From assembly GCF_900113035.1 (NCBI RefSeq), contig NZ_FONX01000014.1, positions 105,060-167,237 on the forward strand: 62,178 nt of DNA. Direction: 5' to 3'. Position 1 is the stretch's first letter. Every line of letters begins with the position of its first letter. The translations under genes and the position numbers were made by a program. This stretch comes from Paracidovorax wautersii. GTDB lineage: Bacteria > Pseudomonadota > Gammaproteobacteria > Burkholderiales > Burkholderiaceae_C. Positions 36,765 to 47,500 of the stretch are shown in pieces. The notes below the pieces were generated by a model. The model worked only from the letters and a program-made list of their open reading frames with translations. It ran no database searches and was not told the DNA's origin.

Positions 36765-38213
36765 TCAGGCCGAACCCGCGGTCAGCATGCGGTGCGGCGT
36801 GCGGGTGTCCGACACCCACTGCGGCAGCAGCGAGCCGGCCACCATGCCGACGGCCGCCGCCAGCACGCCCGCCAGCTGCGCGGGGAAGGCCTCGCCCCAG
36901 GCCATGGACAAGCCCGCGATCCAGACGCCGATGCCCAGCACCACGGCGCACACCGCGCCCTGGGTGCTGGCCCGGCGCCAGTAGAGGCCCGCCACCAGCG
37001 GCACGAAGGCGCCCACCAGCGGCACCTGGTAGGCACCCGACACCAGCTCGTAGATGGGCGTGCCCTGCATGTGGATCGAATAGAACAGCACGGCCAGGCT
37101 GAACACCAGCACGCTCACGCGCATGGTCAGCAGGTTCTCGCGGTCGCTGCTGCCCTTGCGGAACTGGCGCCAGATGTTCTCGGTGAAGGTGACGCTGGGC
37201 GCCAGCAGCGTGGCCGACGCGCAGGACTTGATCGCCGACAGCAGCGCGCCGAAGAACAGCACCTGCATGACGAAGGGCATCTTCTCCATCACCAGGGTGG
37301 GCAGCACCTTCTGCGGATCTTCGGCCAGCAGCTGCTGGGCGCGCTCGGGCATGATGATCAGCGCGCTCACCACCAGGAACATGGGCACGAAGGCGAACAG
37401 GATGTAGGCCGTGCCGCCGATGACGGTGCCGCGCGTGGCGGCCTTCATGGAGTTGGCCGACATCACGCGCTGGAACACGTCCTGCTGCGGGATGGAGCCC
37501 AGCATCATGGTGATGGCAGCGGCGAAGAAGAAGATCGTGTCGTGCAGCGTGGGCTCGGGCAGGAACTTGAAGAGGTCGCGGCTGGAGGCCAGCTCGATGA
37601 CCTTGGCCGGCCCGCCCGCCATGCCGCCCGCGAAGAAGGCCAGCACCAGCAGGCCCACCACGAGGATGATCATCTGCAGGAAGTCGGTGACCGCCACCGA
37701 CCACATGCCGCCGAAAAGCGTGTAGGCCAGGATGGACACCACGCCGATCACCATGCCCATGGGAATGCTCACCGCCCCGCCCGAGAGCAGGTTGAACACC
37801 AGCCCCAGCGCCGTGACCTGCGCCGAGACCCAGCCCAGGTAGCTCAGCATGATGATCAGCGAGCAGGCCGTCTCGATCACGCGGCCGTAGCGCTCACGGT
37901 AGTAGTCGCTGATGGTCAGCAGGCTCATGCGGTAGAGCTTGCCGGCGAAGAACAGCCCCACCAGCACCAGGCACATGCCGGCACCGAACGGGTCCTCGAT
38001 CACGTTGTGCAGGCCGCCCTCTATGAACTTGGCCGGCACGCCCAGCACGATCTCGGAGCCGAACCAGGTGGCGAACGTGGTCGTGATGATCATGAACATC
38101 GGCAGATGCCGCCCGGCGATGGCGTAGTCCGTGGTGTTCCTGACCCGCCGGGCGGCCACGAGCCCGATGGCGATGGTGATCAACAGGTAGGCAATGACCA
38201 GGGTCAACAGCAC
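36765..38213 (-). CDS. Sodium:solute symporter (SSS family)
   Basis: An integral membrane protein of 482 residues with about 13 hydrophobic segments. The SSS features are YAIAGRHLPMFMIITTTFATWFGSE (helix 2-3 loop), FGGMWSVAVTDFLQ (helix 6) and the GSIPQQDVFQRVMSANSMKAA segment (helix 8-9). The start is GTG at 38213, with GAGGAG 6 bases upstream; longer frames have no family counterpart. Substrate cannot be predicted by eye. It lies downstream of ubiB on the same strand, 91 bases away. Confidence 0.85.
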   Translation of the reverse strand: MLLTLVIAYLLITIAIGLVAARRVRNTTDYAIAGRHLPMFMIITTTFATWFGSEIVLGVPAKFIEGGLHNVIEDPFGAGMCLVLVGLFFAGKLYRMSLLTISDYYRERYGRVIETACSLIIMLSYLGWVSAQVTALGLVFNLLSGGAVSIPMGMVIGVVSILAYTLFGGMWSVAVTDFLQMIILVVGLLVLAFFAGGMAGGPAKVIELASSRDLFKFLPEPTLHDTIFFFAAAITMMLGSIPQQDVFQRVMSANSMKAATRGTVIGGTAYILFAFVPMFLVVSALIIMPERAQQLLAEDPQKVLPTLVMEKMPFVMQVLFFGALLSAIKSCASATLLAPSVTFTENIWRQFRKGSSDRENLLTMRVSVLVFSLAVLFYSIHMQGTPIYELVSGAYQVPLVGAFVPLVAGLYWRRASTQGAVCAVVLGIGVWIAGLSMAWGEAFPAQLAGVLAAAVGMVAGSLLPQWVSDTRTPHRMLTAGSA

Positions 38214-38304
38214 GGCATGCTCCTCGATGTCGCGAAGTGGTGGGGAGAAGAAAAAAGAGAACGGGCGGAAAAAGGCGAGCGCAGCGGGAACCGGGCCGGC
38301 GCCG

Positions 38305-39870
38305 TCAGAAGATGCGCACGCGCACCAGCAGCTGCATGGCCAGCAGACCCAATGCAAAACCCAGGCCACCGTAGATCAGGCCCTGCAGCAGGCGGTTGGT
38401 CTGCTTCTGGGCTGCCAGCAGCTCCAGCAGCTCGCGCCGGCTCTCGTTCGGGCGCTGCTGCAGGTAGCCGTGCAGCAGGCGCGGCAGCTCGGGCAGCATC
38501 TTGGCGAAGTGCGGCGCCTCGGCGCGCAGCTCGCGCAGCAGGCGCTGCGGGCCCATCTGGTCGAGCATCCACTTTTCCAGGAAAGGCTTGGCGGTGCTCC
38601 AGAGGTCCAGCTCGGGGTCGAGCTGGCGGCCCAGCCCCTCGATGTTGAGCAGGGTCTTCTGCAGCAGCACCAGCTGGGGCTGGATCTCGACCTGGAAGCG
38701 CCGCGAGGTCTGGAACAGCCGCATCAGCACCATGCCGAGCGAGATTTCCTTGAGCGGCCGGTCGAAATACGGCTCGCACACCGCGCGGATGGCGCTTTCC
38801 AGCTCGTTGACGCGGGTGGTCGGCGGCACCCAGCCGCTTTCGATGTGCAGCTCGGCCACGCGCTTGTAGTCGCGGCGGAAGAAGGCCGTGAAGTTCTGCG
38901 CGAGGTATTCCTTGTCGAACTCGGTCAGCGAGCCGACGATGCCGAAGTCGAGCGAGATGTAGCGGCCGAAGGTCTCCGGCTCCAGGCTCACCTGGATGTT
39001 GCCCGGGTGCATGTCGGCATGGAAGAAGCCGTCGCGGAAGACCTGGGTGAAGAAGATCGTCACGCCGTCGCGGGCGAGCTTGGGGATGTCCACGCCGGCG
39101 GCACGCAGCCGCTCGATCTGGTTGATCGGCACGCCCTTCATGCGCTGCATCACCAGCACTTCGGAATGGCAGTAGTCCCAGAAGATCTCGGGGATCTCGA
39201 CCAGCTCCAGGCCCTGCATGTTGCGGCGCAGCTGCGCGGCGTTCGAGGCCTCGCGCACCAGGTCCAGCTCGTCGTGCAGGTAGTTGTCGAACTCGGCCAC
39301 CACCTGGCGGGGCTTCAGGCGCTTGCCGTCGGCCGACAGGCCCTCGACCCAGCCGGCCATCATGCGCATCAGCGCCAGATCGTTCTCGATGACGGGCAGC
39401 ATGCCGGGGCGCAGCACCTTCACGGCCACTTCGCGCTCGCGGCCCTGGCGGTCGCGGATGACGGCGAAATGCACCTGGGCGATGGACGCGCTGGCGATGG
39501 GCTCGCGGTCGAACGACACGAAGACCTCATCGACCGGACGGCGGAAGGCGCGCTCGATGGTGGCGATGGCGATCTTGGGGTCGAACGGCGGCACGCGGTC
39601 TTGCAGCAGGGCCAGCTCGTCGGCGATGTCGGGCGGCATCAGGTCGCGGCGGGTGGAGAGCACCTGCCCGAACTTGACGAAGATCGGGCCCAGGCGCTCC
39701 AGCGCCTCGCGCAGGCGCTGGCCGCGCGGCGCGTCGAGGTCGCGGCCGACCGAGATGACGCGCGCCAGCAGGCGCAGCCAGGGCTTCTGGAAGCTGGTCA
39801 GCACCAGCCCATCCAGGCCGTAGCGCAACGCCACCCAGACGATGGTGCACCCGCGGAGGAAGCGGCTCAT
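38305..39870 (-). CDS. ubiB: UbiB protein kinase-like ATPase
   Basis: ADCK-type atypical kinase/ATPase needed for ubiquinone synthesis at the inner membrane. The 521-residue protein has the [13 protein letters not shown]xGQ motif, the Ala-rich loop ASASIAQVH, the catalytic [11 protein letters not shown] and LDFGIVG (DFG). Two C-terminal hydrophobic segments (near [19 protein letters not shown]) anchor it. Start ATG 39870 overlaps the ubiJ stop by 4 bases. Confidence 0.95.
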   Translation of the reverse strand: MSRFLRGCTIVWVALRYGLDGLVLTSFQKPWLRLLARVISVGRDLDAPRGQRLREALERLGPIFVKFGQVLSTRRDLMPPDIADELALLQDRVPPFDPKIAIATIERAFRRPVDEVFVSFDREPIASASIAQVHFAVIRDRQGREREVAVKVLRPGMLPVIENDLALMRMMAGWVEGLSADGKRLKPRQVVAEFDNYLHDELDLVREASNAAQLRRNMQGLELVEIPEIFWDYCHSEVLVMQRMKGVPINQIERLRAAGVDIPKLARDGVTIFFTQVFRDGFFHADMHPGNIQVSLEPETFGRYISLDFGIVGSLTEFDKEYLAQNFTAFFRRDYKRVAELHIESGWVPPTTRVNELESAIRAVCEPYFDRPLKEISLGMVLMRLFQTSRRFQVEIQPQLVLLQKTLLNIEGLGRQLDPELDLWSTAKPFLEKWMLDQMGPQRLLRELRAEAPHFAKMLPELPRLLHGYLQQRPNESRRELLELLAAQKQTNRLLQGLIYGGLGFALGLLAMQLLVRVRIF

Positions 39871-40451
39871 GGCGCCGTGGTGTCGCTGCTGCCGGCCATG
39901 GAGCCGGGTGCCGGCGCGGCGCCGGCTGCGCCCATGCGGGCACCCACGAAGCTGCGCAGCGCCTGGGCGGCCTTGCGGGCCACGGAGCCGACGGCATGCG
40001 CGGGCGCATCGCCGATCACGCGGGCCAGGTCTTCCTCGACATCCCAGCGGACGTGATCGACCAGCCAGTTGATCTCGGCGGCGAGCTGCACGTCGCCTTC
40101 GATGCGGATGGAGGGCTTGTCGCCGCGCAGCGCGGCCTGGGCCAGGGAGAGCGGGGAGGTGTCGGTGACTTCGAGGCGCAGATCGGGCTGCGCGTCGGCA
40201 CGGGCCAGGTCGAACAGCCCGGCGGGGGTGATCTGCAGCGCGACCGAATAGGCGCGCCACTGCACCTGCGCCACCCGCCCGCGCTGGCGGGCGAGCCGTT
40301 CCGTGGCCTGGGGCTCCTGCATGAGCACGTGGTTCAGGAACAGGACCGCGCGGTGCTGCACCTCATGGATGAGCCACTGCGGCGGCTGCGGACCACTGGC
40401 CAGACGCTCGAAGAGACCGTCCAGGAACGAAAAAGGGGACTGTGTTGCCAT
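39867..40451 (-). CDS. ubiJ: UbiJ-like SCP2-domain ubiquinone accessory factor
   Basis: A 194-residue protein whose N-terminal part is an SCP2 sterol-carrier fold ([43 protein letters not shown]). It is followed by [25 protein letters not shown], the typical UbiJ segment. UbiJ binds ubiquinone intermediates and helps hold the Ubi metabolon. Coupled to ubiB by ATGA. Sequence divergence in UbiJ proteins is high, so the name rests on domain plus neighbours. Confidence 0.85.
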   Translation of the reverse strand: MATQSPFSFLDGLFERLASGPQPPQWLIHEVQHRAVLFLNHVLMQEPQATERLARQRGRVAQVQWRAYSVALQITPAGLFDLARADAQPDLRLEVTDTSPLSLAQAALRGDKPSIRIEGDVQLAAEINWLVDHVRWDVEEDLARVIGDAPAHAVGSVARKAAQALRSFVGARMGAAGAAPAPGSMAGSSDTTAP

Positions 40452-40552
40452 AGTCCCCGATTATTCCCTGAACTGGCAGCGGCGCGCAGCGCCTTGCCCC
40501 TATGCGCCGCCGGCCGCGATGCCTTGCACCAGGCCGGCAGGGCGCGAACGGA

Positions 40553-41596
40553 TCACTGCAGCGCCTGAACGCCGGCCACCAGCCAACCGGTGGAGCCGCT
40601 CTTGGGCTTGGTCATGTTCCACACTTCGCGGAACGGGCTCGGGCCGGCCGAGGCCTCTTCGCGGATCATGCCGGAGAACTCGACGCTGGCCATGTAGCCG
40701 TCGCCCAGGTCTTCGATGCCCAGCAGCTGCGCTTGCAGCATGACCACTTCGGTGTGGTTGGGCTGGCTGGCGTCGCGGTGCAGTTCGCGTTCGTGCAGCT
40801 GGGCGCGGATCTCTTCCAGCATGCCGTCGGTCATCATCGAGCGCAGCACGTTGATGTCCGAGGCATCCCAGGCGGCCTGCAGCGTGGTGAAGTTGCGCTT
40901 GGCGGCGCTCAGGAAGCCTTCGGTGTCGAAGCCTTCGGGCACGCCCCAGTTCTGCGAGCCGGCCAGCGCGGAGCCGATGACCACGCCACCGGCCGTCGCG
41001 GCGCCGGCAGCGGCGGCCGGGCGGGCCGCATCGAACGCGGTGGCGCTGCGCTCCCACGGGCGGGCCGAGGCGTCGTTGCCGACGTTGGCCGGGCTGTACT
41101 GGCGCGGCACCTGGGCTTCTGCGGGCGTCGCGGCGCCCTCGCCCGCTCCGGCGCCCTGGAAGGCGAAGGGCGAGCGGGCCGGCGCGGCGGGCTTGCGGGC
41201 CCGCATGATCATGCCGATCACCACGAAGGCCACCAGCACCAGCAGCGCGATCATCAGGAACTGGCCGAATTCGGCGCCCAGGCCCAGCGAGTGGGCCAGC
41301 CAGGCCAGGCCCAGGCCGGCGGCGAGGCCGCCCAGCATGGCGCCCCAGGGCTTCTTGGGCGCGGCGGCAGCGGGGGCTGCGGCCGGCGTCGCGGGCTTGG
41401 CGGCCGCGGCGTTGCTGGGGGCGGCGTTCTGCGCCGGCACGCCCGGGGTCGCGGGCGGCGTGGCCGCGGATTCGCGTTGCGTCACGTGGTTGGACTGCTT
41501 GCCCACCGAACGGCCTCCGCCCATGCGCTTGGCATCGGCGTCCACATGGGCCACGACCAACATCGCGGCCAGGACCACGGACCAGAATTTCATCAT
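40553..41596 (-). CDS. Tim44-like domain protein
   Basis: A 347-residue protein. It has a signal-like N-terminus (MMKFWSVVLAAMLVVAHVDA), RMGGGRSVGKQS, a long Ala/Pro-rich linker, two hydrophobic helices (LGGLAAGLGLAWLAHSLG and FLMIALLVLVAFVVIGMIM), a second linker, and the Tim44-like domain (FLSAAKRNFTTLQAAWDASDINVLRSMMTDGM to VWNMTKPKSGSTGWLVAGVQ). Such proteins are common beside ubiE in betaproteobacteria. The mitochondrial relative is a translocase subunit, but no such role is shown in bacteria. ubiE is 35 bases upstream. Confidence 0.85.
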   Translation of the reverse strand: MMKFWSVVLAAMLVVAHVDADAKRMGGGRSVGKQSNHVTQRESAATPPATPGVPAQNAAPSNAAAAKPATPAAAPAAAAPKKPWGAMLGGLAAGLGLAWLAHSLGLGAEFGQFLMIALLVLVAFVVIGMIMRARKPAAPARSPFAFQGAGAGEGAATPAEAQVPRQYSPANVGNDASARPWERSATAFDAARPAAAAGAATAGGVVIGSALAGSQNWGVPEGFDTEGFLSAAKRNFTTLQAAWDASDINVLRSMMTDGMLEEIRAQLHERELHRDASQPNHTEVVMLQAQLLGIEDLGDGYMASVEFSGMIREEASAGPSPFREVWNMTKPKSGSTGWLVAGVQALQ

Positions 41597-41631
41597 CGCT
41601 CTCTCCTACTTATGCGTGTCTCTACCTTGAA

Positions 41632-42363
41632 TCAGCACTTGATTCCAACATGCAGGGCCACGACACCGCCAGTCATATTGTGATAGTCCACATGTCCAAA
41701 GCCATTTTGCTGCATGAGGGATTTGAGCGATTCCTGGTCCGGATGCATGCGGATCGACTCGGCCAGATAGCGGTAGCTGGCGTCGTCGCCCGCCACCAGC
41801 TTGCCCAGGCGCGGCAGCACCGAGAACGAATACCAGTCATAGACCTTCTCGAGCGGCTTGGCGACCTTGGAGAACTCCAGCACCAGCAGCTTGCCGCCCG
41901 GCTTGAGCACGCGGCACATCTCAGCGATGGCCACGTCCTTGTGGGTCATGTTGCGCAGGCCGAAGGCGACGCTCACCACGTCGAAATGGGCATCGGGAAA
42001 AGGCAGCGCCTCGGCGTCGCAGACCAGGGTCGGCAGCACGATGCCTTCGTCGATCAGGCGGTCGCGGCCCACGCGCAGCATGGCCTCGTTGATGTCGGTG
42101 TGCACGACGCGGCCGGTGGCGCCGACCTTCTTGGAGAAGGCGCGGGCCAGGTCGCCCGTGCCCCCGGCGATGTCCAGCACCTGGCTGCCTTCGCGCAGGT
42201 TGGCGACCATGACGGTGTAGGCCTTCCAGGCGCGGTGCAGGCCGCCGGACATCAGGTCGTTCATCACGTCGTACTTGGAGGCGACGGAATCGAAGACGCC
42301 GCGCACATGGCGGGCCTTTTCCTGTTCGTCCACCGACTGGAATCCGAAATGCGTGGTGCTCAT
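41632..42363 (-). CDS. ubiE: Ubiquinone/menaquinone C-methyltransferase UbiE
   Basis: SAM-dependent C-methylation of the quinone ring. The 243-residue product has [25 protein letters not shown], the SAM motif [12 protein letters not shown], and [12 protein letters not shown] with [14 protein letters not shown], all typical of UbiE. I start at ATG 42363; the longer frame to 42378 would use TTG. It shares a strand and probably a transcript with DUF971 upstream and Tim44/ubiJ/ubiB downstream. Confidence 0.96.
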   Translation of the reverse strand: MSTTHFGFQSVDEQEKARHVRGVFDSVASKYDVMNDLMSGGLHRAWKAYTVMVANLREGSQVLDIAGGTGDLARAFSKKVGATGRVVHTDINEAMLRVGRDRLIDEGIVLPTLVCDAEALPFPDAHFDVVSVAFGLRNMTHKDVAIAEMCRVLKPGGKLLVLEFSKVAKPLEKVYDWYSFSVLPRLGKLVAGDDASYRYLAESIRMHPDQESLKSLMQQNGFGHVDYHNMTGGVVALHVGIKC

Positions 42364-42418
42364 GTCTTTGATGCTCAAGGTTGAACGGGGGATGTAGGGT
42401 GCTGTTGCGGCCGCCGGC

Positions 42419-42868
42419 TCAGTGGCCGCCGCAGCCGTGGCCGTGGCCGCCGCAGCCGTGGCCGTGGCCGCCGCCGGCCGCCTTGGGGGCCATGGGCGCG
42501 TCGCGGTCCACGCCGGCCGCCTGCAGGCGGGCCTCGTAGTCGGCCCAGAGGGCGGCTTCTTCTCGGCCCAGCTGGTAGAGATAGTCCCACGAGAAGATGC
42601 CGCTGTCGTGCCCGTCGGAGAAGGTCGGCTTGACCGCGTAGTTGCCCACGGGCTCCAGCGACAACAGCGTCACGGCGCGCTTGCCCGTCTGCAGCACTTC
42701 CTGGCCCGGGCCGTGGCCCTGCACTTCGGCCGAAGGCGAATAGACGCGCATCAGCTCGAACGGGATGCGGAACACCGCACCGTCGGAGAACGCCACTTCC
42801 AGCACGCGCGATGCGCCATGCACCGTGATGGATTGCGGAGTGGGCGCGCCTGCGGTCAAACCTGCCAT
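42419..42868 (-). CDS. DUF971 protein with His/Cys/Gly metal-binding tail
   Basis: A 149-residue protein. The DUF971 (GBBH-like) domain runs from about 12 to 120 ([61 protein letters not shown]). The last residues are [15 protein letters not shown], two tandem copies of a His-Gly-Cys unit with strong metal-binding character. DUF971 genes precede ubiE in many betaproteobacteria; the domain also occurs in carnitine-synthesis oxygenases and Mrp-like proteins. A role in iron or nickel handling is only inferred from the tail. Divergent from the GGDEF gene with 175 bases between starts. Confidence 0.85.
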   Translation of the reverse strand: MAGLTAGAPTPQSITVHGASRVLEVAFSDGAVFRIPFELMRVYSPSAEVQGHGPGQEVLQTGKRAVTLLSLEPVGNYAVKPTFSDGHDSGIFSWDYLYQLGREEAALWADYEARLQAAGVDRDAPMAPKAAGGGHGHGCGGHGHGCGGH

Positions 42869-43043
42869 GGGATGTTCACCTGTACCTGTTGTCTGTGTGA
42901 CGGGAAAAAGAAGCGGCCCGCATTGTCCCACTGCCGCGCGCCTGCCCGCGGCCGTGCGGTCGAGCCACCCTCCGGGTGCCCGGCGATTGACCCCCTGCGC
43001 CGGGGCGGTTACCGTGGGATGCACACATCGCACCACATCGTTC

Positions 43044-44111
43044 ATGGCTGCCACCCCCTCGGCGCTCCCGGCGCAAAGCAAGCTCGCGCACAAGGCGTTC
43101 TGGATCATGTCGCGGCGCGTCACCGTGATGGCGGCCGGGGTCGATCTGGCCTTCCTGATCCTGTTCACGGTGCTGGGCTCGCCCGTGCTGGCCTGGCTCA
43201 ACGTGGTCAGCATCGCCCTCTATGCCGCGGCCTACCGGCTGCTGATGCGCCGCGCCAACGTGGCCGCGCTGGTGCTCATCTGGCTGGAGGTGACGGGCCA
43301 CGCCGCGCTGGGCACCTGGCTCATCGGCTGGGACAGCGGCTTCCACTACTACCTGCTGATGTTCATTCCGGCCATCATCGTCAGCGCCAACCAGCAGCTG
43401 CGCACCACCCTGCTGCTGCTGGCGCTGTTCGTGTTCTACATGGGGCTGCACACGATGTCGCGGCATGTCGGCCCCCAGGCGCCGCTGAGCGCGCACGGGC
43501 TGGCCGTGGTCCACGGCTTCAACGTGGCCGTGGTGTTCTGCATGGCGGCGTACACGGCCCGCTTCTATTACGACACGGTGCGCCGCGCCGAAGAACAGCT
43601 GCAGGCACAGGCCGCGACCGATCCGCTGACCGGCCTGTCCAACCGCCGCAACCTGATCGCGCGGGCGGAACGAACGCTGGCCGATGCGCGCCAGGGCGGC
43701 CGGCCCACGGCGCTGGTGATCGCGGACATCGACCATTTCAAGCGGATCAACGACCGCTACGGCCACGATGCCGGCGACCAGGTGCTGGTCTCCATCGGCG
43801 CGCTGCTGCTGCGGGCCAGCCGCGCGCACGACGTGGTGGCGCGCTGGGGCGGGGAGGAATTTTTGATCCTGCTGCCGGACACCTCCGCGCAGGCCGCGCA
43901 GATCCTCGCGGAACGCGTGCGCAGCGCGGTGGCCGAAGCGCCGATCGAGCACCACGCGGGCGGGCGCATCGATGCCACCCTCTCCCTGGGCGTGTGCGAG
44001 GTGGAGGCCGGCGAATCCCTGTCGAGCGCCATCGCCCGCGCCGACCGCGCGCTCTACCGCAGCAAGGATGCGGGACGCGACCGCGTGACCACCGCCTGCA
44101 TCGCGGCGTGA
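43044..44111 (+). CDS. Membrane-anchored diguanylate cyclase (GGDEF)
   Basis: A 355-residue protein. About six hydrophobic helices (residues ~25-190) form a sensory membrane domain, followed by DPLTGLSNRRNL and the active-site RWGGEEF, so it should make c-di-GMP. The RxxD inhibitory site (RAHD) lies five residues before GGEEF, which predicts product inhibition. No EAL domain. Start at ATG 43044 (MAATPSALPAQ); longer frames run into the DUF971 region. It is convergent with the HIT gene, stops 7 bases apart. Confidence 0.93.
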   Translation: MAATPSALPAQSKLAHKAFWIMSRRVTVMAAGVDLAFLILFTVLGSPVLAWLNVVSIALYAAAYRLLMRRANVAALVLIWLEVTGHAALGTWLIGWDSGFHYYLLMFIPAIIVSANQQLRTTLLLLALFVFYMGLHTMSRHVGPQAPLSAHGLAVVHGFNVAVVFCMAAYTARFYYDTVRRAEEQLQAQAATDPLTGLSNRRNLIARAERTLADARQGGRPTALVIADIDHFKRINDRYGHDAGDQVLVSIGALLLRASRAHDVVARWGGEEFLILLPDTSAQAAQILAERVRSAVAEAPIEHHAGGRIDATLSLGVCEVEAGESLSSAIARADRALYRSKDAGRDRVTTACIAA

Positions 44112-44118
44112 GCGCCCG

Positions 44119-44580
44119 TCAGAGGCTGCCCAGGCGGTCCAGCTGAAGGCGCATGGCCTGCTCGGCCGCCGGCAGCAGCGCAGCCAGCTGCGCCTCCTGC
44201 TCCGGCACCCGTTCGCGCTGCGCCGCGGCCCACACCGGCGCCGGGAAGTGGCTGTCCCAGCCGAAGCGGGCGATCACGTGCCAGTGCAGGTGCGGCACCA
44301 TGTTGCCCAGCGCCGCCAGGTTGATCTTGGCGGGCTGCAGGTGGGTGCGCAGCGCCTGCTCCACGGCGCAGACAGCCGCCATGCAGTGCGCGCGGTCCTG
44401 CACGGAGAGGTCGGAGAACTCGGCCACATGCGCGTTCCACACCACGCGGTAGAAGGCGGGAAAGCCCGCCTCGTCGGCGCGGATCACGCGCAGCCGCTCG
44501 CCGCGCCAGATCAGCGCGCCGCCGTCCGTTTCGCAGAGCGGGCAGCCGGCGACGGCAGCGGTCGAGGCGGAGCCGGCCAT
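44119..44580 (-). CDS. HIT-family protein
   Basis: A 153-residue histidine-triad nucleotide hydrolase/transferase. It begins with CPLCETDGG, then the HLHWHVIARF triad near residue 103. Phe and Trp around FGWDSHFPAPVWA are typical of the betaproteobacterial HIT proteins. It overlaps the upstream dehydrogenase gene by one base (TGATG), so the two are coupled. Substrate unknown; adenosine phosphoramidates or dinucleoside polyphosphates are usual for the family. Confidence 0.9.
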   Translation of the reverse strand: MAGSASTAAVAGCPLCETDGGALIWRGERLRVIRADEAGFPAFYRVVWNAHVAEFSDLSVQDRAHCMAAVCAVEQALRTHLQPAKINLAALGNMVPHLHWHVIARFGWDSHFPAPVWAAAQRERVPEQEAQLAALLPAAEQAMRLQLDRLGSL

Positions 44581-47500
44581 CAGACCAGGACCCGCTCGAT
44601 GCCGCCCGCGTTGGCGCGCTGCACGTATTCGGGCATCCAGTTCTCGCCCAGGATCTCGCGTGCCATCTCGACGACGATGTAGTCGGCTTCGAGCAGGCCG
44701 TTGTTCAGGTCGTCCTGGTAGCGGTTCAGGCCCTGCAGGCAGCTGGGGCAGCTGGTGAGGATCTTCACGTTCTCCTGCGGAGCGACGGCGCCGCTGGCGC
44801 GCAGCGCGGCCTCGCCCTTCTTGATCTCCTGCTCCTTGCGGAAGCGCACCTGGGTGGAGATGTCGGGCCGGGTCACGCCCAGCGTGCCCGATTCGCCGCA
44901 GCAGCGTTCGCTCTTGAGCACCTGGTCGCCCACCAGGGCCTTGACGGTCTTCATCGAGTCCTGCTGCTTCATGGGGCTGTGGCAGGGCTCGTGGTAGAGG
45001 TAGGCGCCCTTGCCCTGCAGCTGGATGCCCTTTTCGAGCAGGTATTCGTGGATGTCGATGATGCGGCAGCCCGGGAAGATCTTGTCGAACTGGTAGCCCT
45101 GCAACTGGTCGTAGCAGGTGCCGCAGCTCACCACCACGGTCTTGATGTCCAGGTAGTTGAGCGTGTTGGCGACGCGGTGGAAGAGCACCCGGTTGTCGGT
45201 GATCATCTTCTCGGCCTTGTCGAACTGGCCGCTGCCGCGCTGCGGGTAGCCGCAGCACAGGTAGCCCGGCGGCAGCACGGTCTGCACGCCGGCATGCCAG
45301 AGCATGGCCTGGGTCGCCAGACCGACTTGCGAGAACAGGCGCTCGGAGCCGCAGCCGGGGAAATAGAACACCGCCTCCGTCTCGGCCGTGGTGGCGGCCG
45401 GGTTGCGGATGATGGGCACGTAGTCCTTGTCCTCGATGTCCAGCAGCGCGCGCGCCGTCTTCTTGGGCAGGCCGCCGGGCAGCTTCTTGTTGATGAAGTG
45501 GATGACCTGTTCCTTGACCGGCGCCGTGCCCACAGTGGCGGGCGGGTGCGCTGTCTGCTTGCGGCCGAAGCCGCGCAGCAGATCGACGGCCATGCGCTGG
45601 GCCTTGAAGCCCACGTCCACCATGGCCGTGCGCATCAGCTTGATGGTGTCGGGGTTGGTGGCGTTGAGCATTCCCATGGCCAGGGCGTTGCCCGGGCGGA
45701 AGGTCTTCTTGCCCATCTTGCGCAGCAGGTTGCGCATGTTCATGGTCACGTCGCCGAAGTCGATCTTGACCGGGCACGGCGTGTAGCACTTGTGGCAGAC
45801 GGTGCAGTGGTCGGCCACGTCCTCGAACTCCTGCCAGTGCTTGATCGAGACGCCGCGGCGCGTCTGCTCTTCGTAGAGGAAGGCCTCGACCAGCAGCGAG
45901 GTCGCCAGGATCTTGTTGCGCGGGCTGTAGAGCAGGCTGGCGCGCGGCACGTGGGTGGCGCACACCGGCTTGCACTTGCCGCAGCGCAGGCAGTCCTTGA
46001 CCGAATCGGCGATGGCGCCGATGTCGCTCTGCTGCATGATCAGCGACTCATGCCCCATCAGGCCGAAGCTGGGCGTGTAGGCGTTGGTCAGGTCCGAAAA
46101 CATCAGCGATTCGCGAGCAGAAACGGCCGCAGGCGCTTTTCCCGCCTGGGCAGAATGCTCCTGATTTCGCAGCAGCTTGCCCTTGTTGAAGCGGCCCTGC
46201 GGGTCCACGCGGCGCTTGTAGTCGGCGAAGGGGCGCAGCTCGTCGTCAGTCAGGAATTCGAGCTTGGTGATGCCGATGCCGTGCTCGCCAGAGATCACGC
46301 CGTCCAGGCTGCGCGCCAGCACCATGATGCGCGCCACGGCCTCGTGGGCGGTCTGCAGCATCTGGTAGTCGTCGCTGTTGACGGGCAGGTTGGTGTGCAC
46401 GTTGCCATCGCCCGCATGCATGTGCAGCGCGACCCACACGCGGCCCTTGAGCACGCGCTTGTGGATGGCCTGCGCCTCGTCCATGATGGGCTTGAAGGCC
46501 GCGCCGGGGAAGATCTTGGCGAGCGGCTCGCGGATCTGCGTCTTCCAGCTGGCGCGCAGGGTGTGGTCCTGCAGCTGGGGGAAGAGCGCCTCCACGTCCT
46601 GCAGCCAGCCGGACCAGAGGGCACGCACCTCGCCCAGCAGCGCCACGGCCTGGGCCACGCGGTCTTCCAGCAGCTCGGCAGAAGGGATCTCGTGCGCGTC
46701 GTCCTGCCGGCCCAGCGGCAGGTTGCCGCGCAGGAAGAAGTCTTCCAGCGCGTCGCACAGCTGCAGCTTGTTGCGCAGCGACAGCTCGATGTTGATGCGC
46801 TCGATGCCGTCGGTGTATTCGGCCATGCGCGGCAGCGGGATCACCACGTCTTCGTTGATCTTGAAGGCGTTGGTGTGGCGGCTGATGGCGGCCGTGCGCT
46901 TGCGGTCCAGCCAGAACTTCTTGCGCGCCTCGGGGCTGATGGCGATGAAGCCTTCGCCGGCGCGGGAGTTGGCGATGCGCACGACCTCGCTGGTCACGCG
47001 CGCCACGGCGTCGGCGTCATCGCCCGCGATGTCGCCGAACAGCACCATCTTGGGCAGGCCACCGCCGTGCTTCTTGCTCTTGGTGGCGTAGCCCACGGCC
47101 TTGAGATACCGGTCGTCCAGATGTTCCAGGCCGGCCAGCAGCACGCCCGAGCGCTTCTGCTCGGCGAACATGAAGTCCTTGATCTCGACGATCGATGGCA
47201 CCGCGTCCTTGGCGTTGCCGAAGAATTCCAGGCACACGGTGCGCGTGTGCGCGGGCATGCGGTGCACCACCCAGCGCGCGCTGGTGATGAGGCCGTCGCA
47301 GCCTTCCTTCTGGATGCCGGGCAGGCCGGAGAGGAACTTGTCCGTCACGTCCTTGCCCAGGCCTTCCTTGCGGAAGGTGCGGCCCGGGATGGCCAGCCGC
47401 TCGGTGCGGACCGGCGTCCTGCCGTCGGCTTCGAAGTACTGCAGCTCGAAGGTGGCCGTCTCCACGTCGTGGATCTTGCCCATGTTGTGATCGAGGCGCG

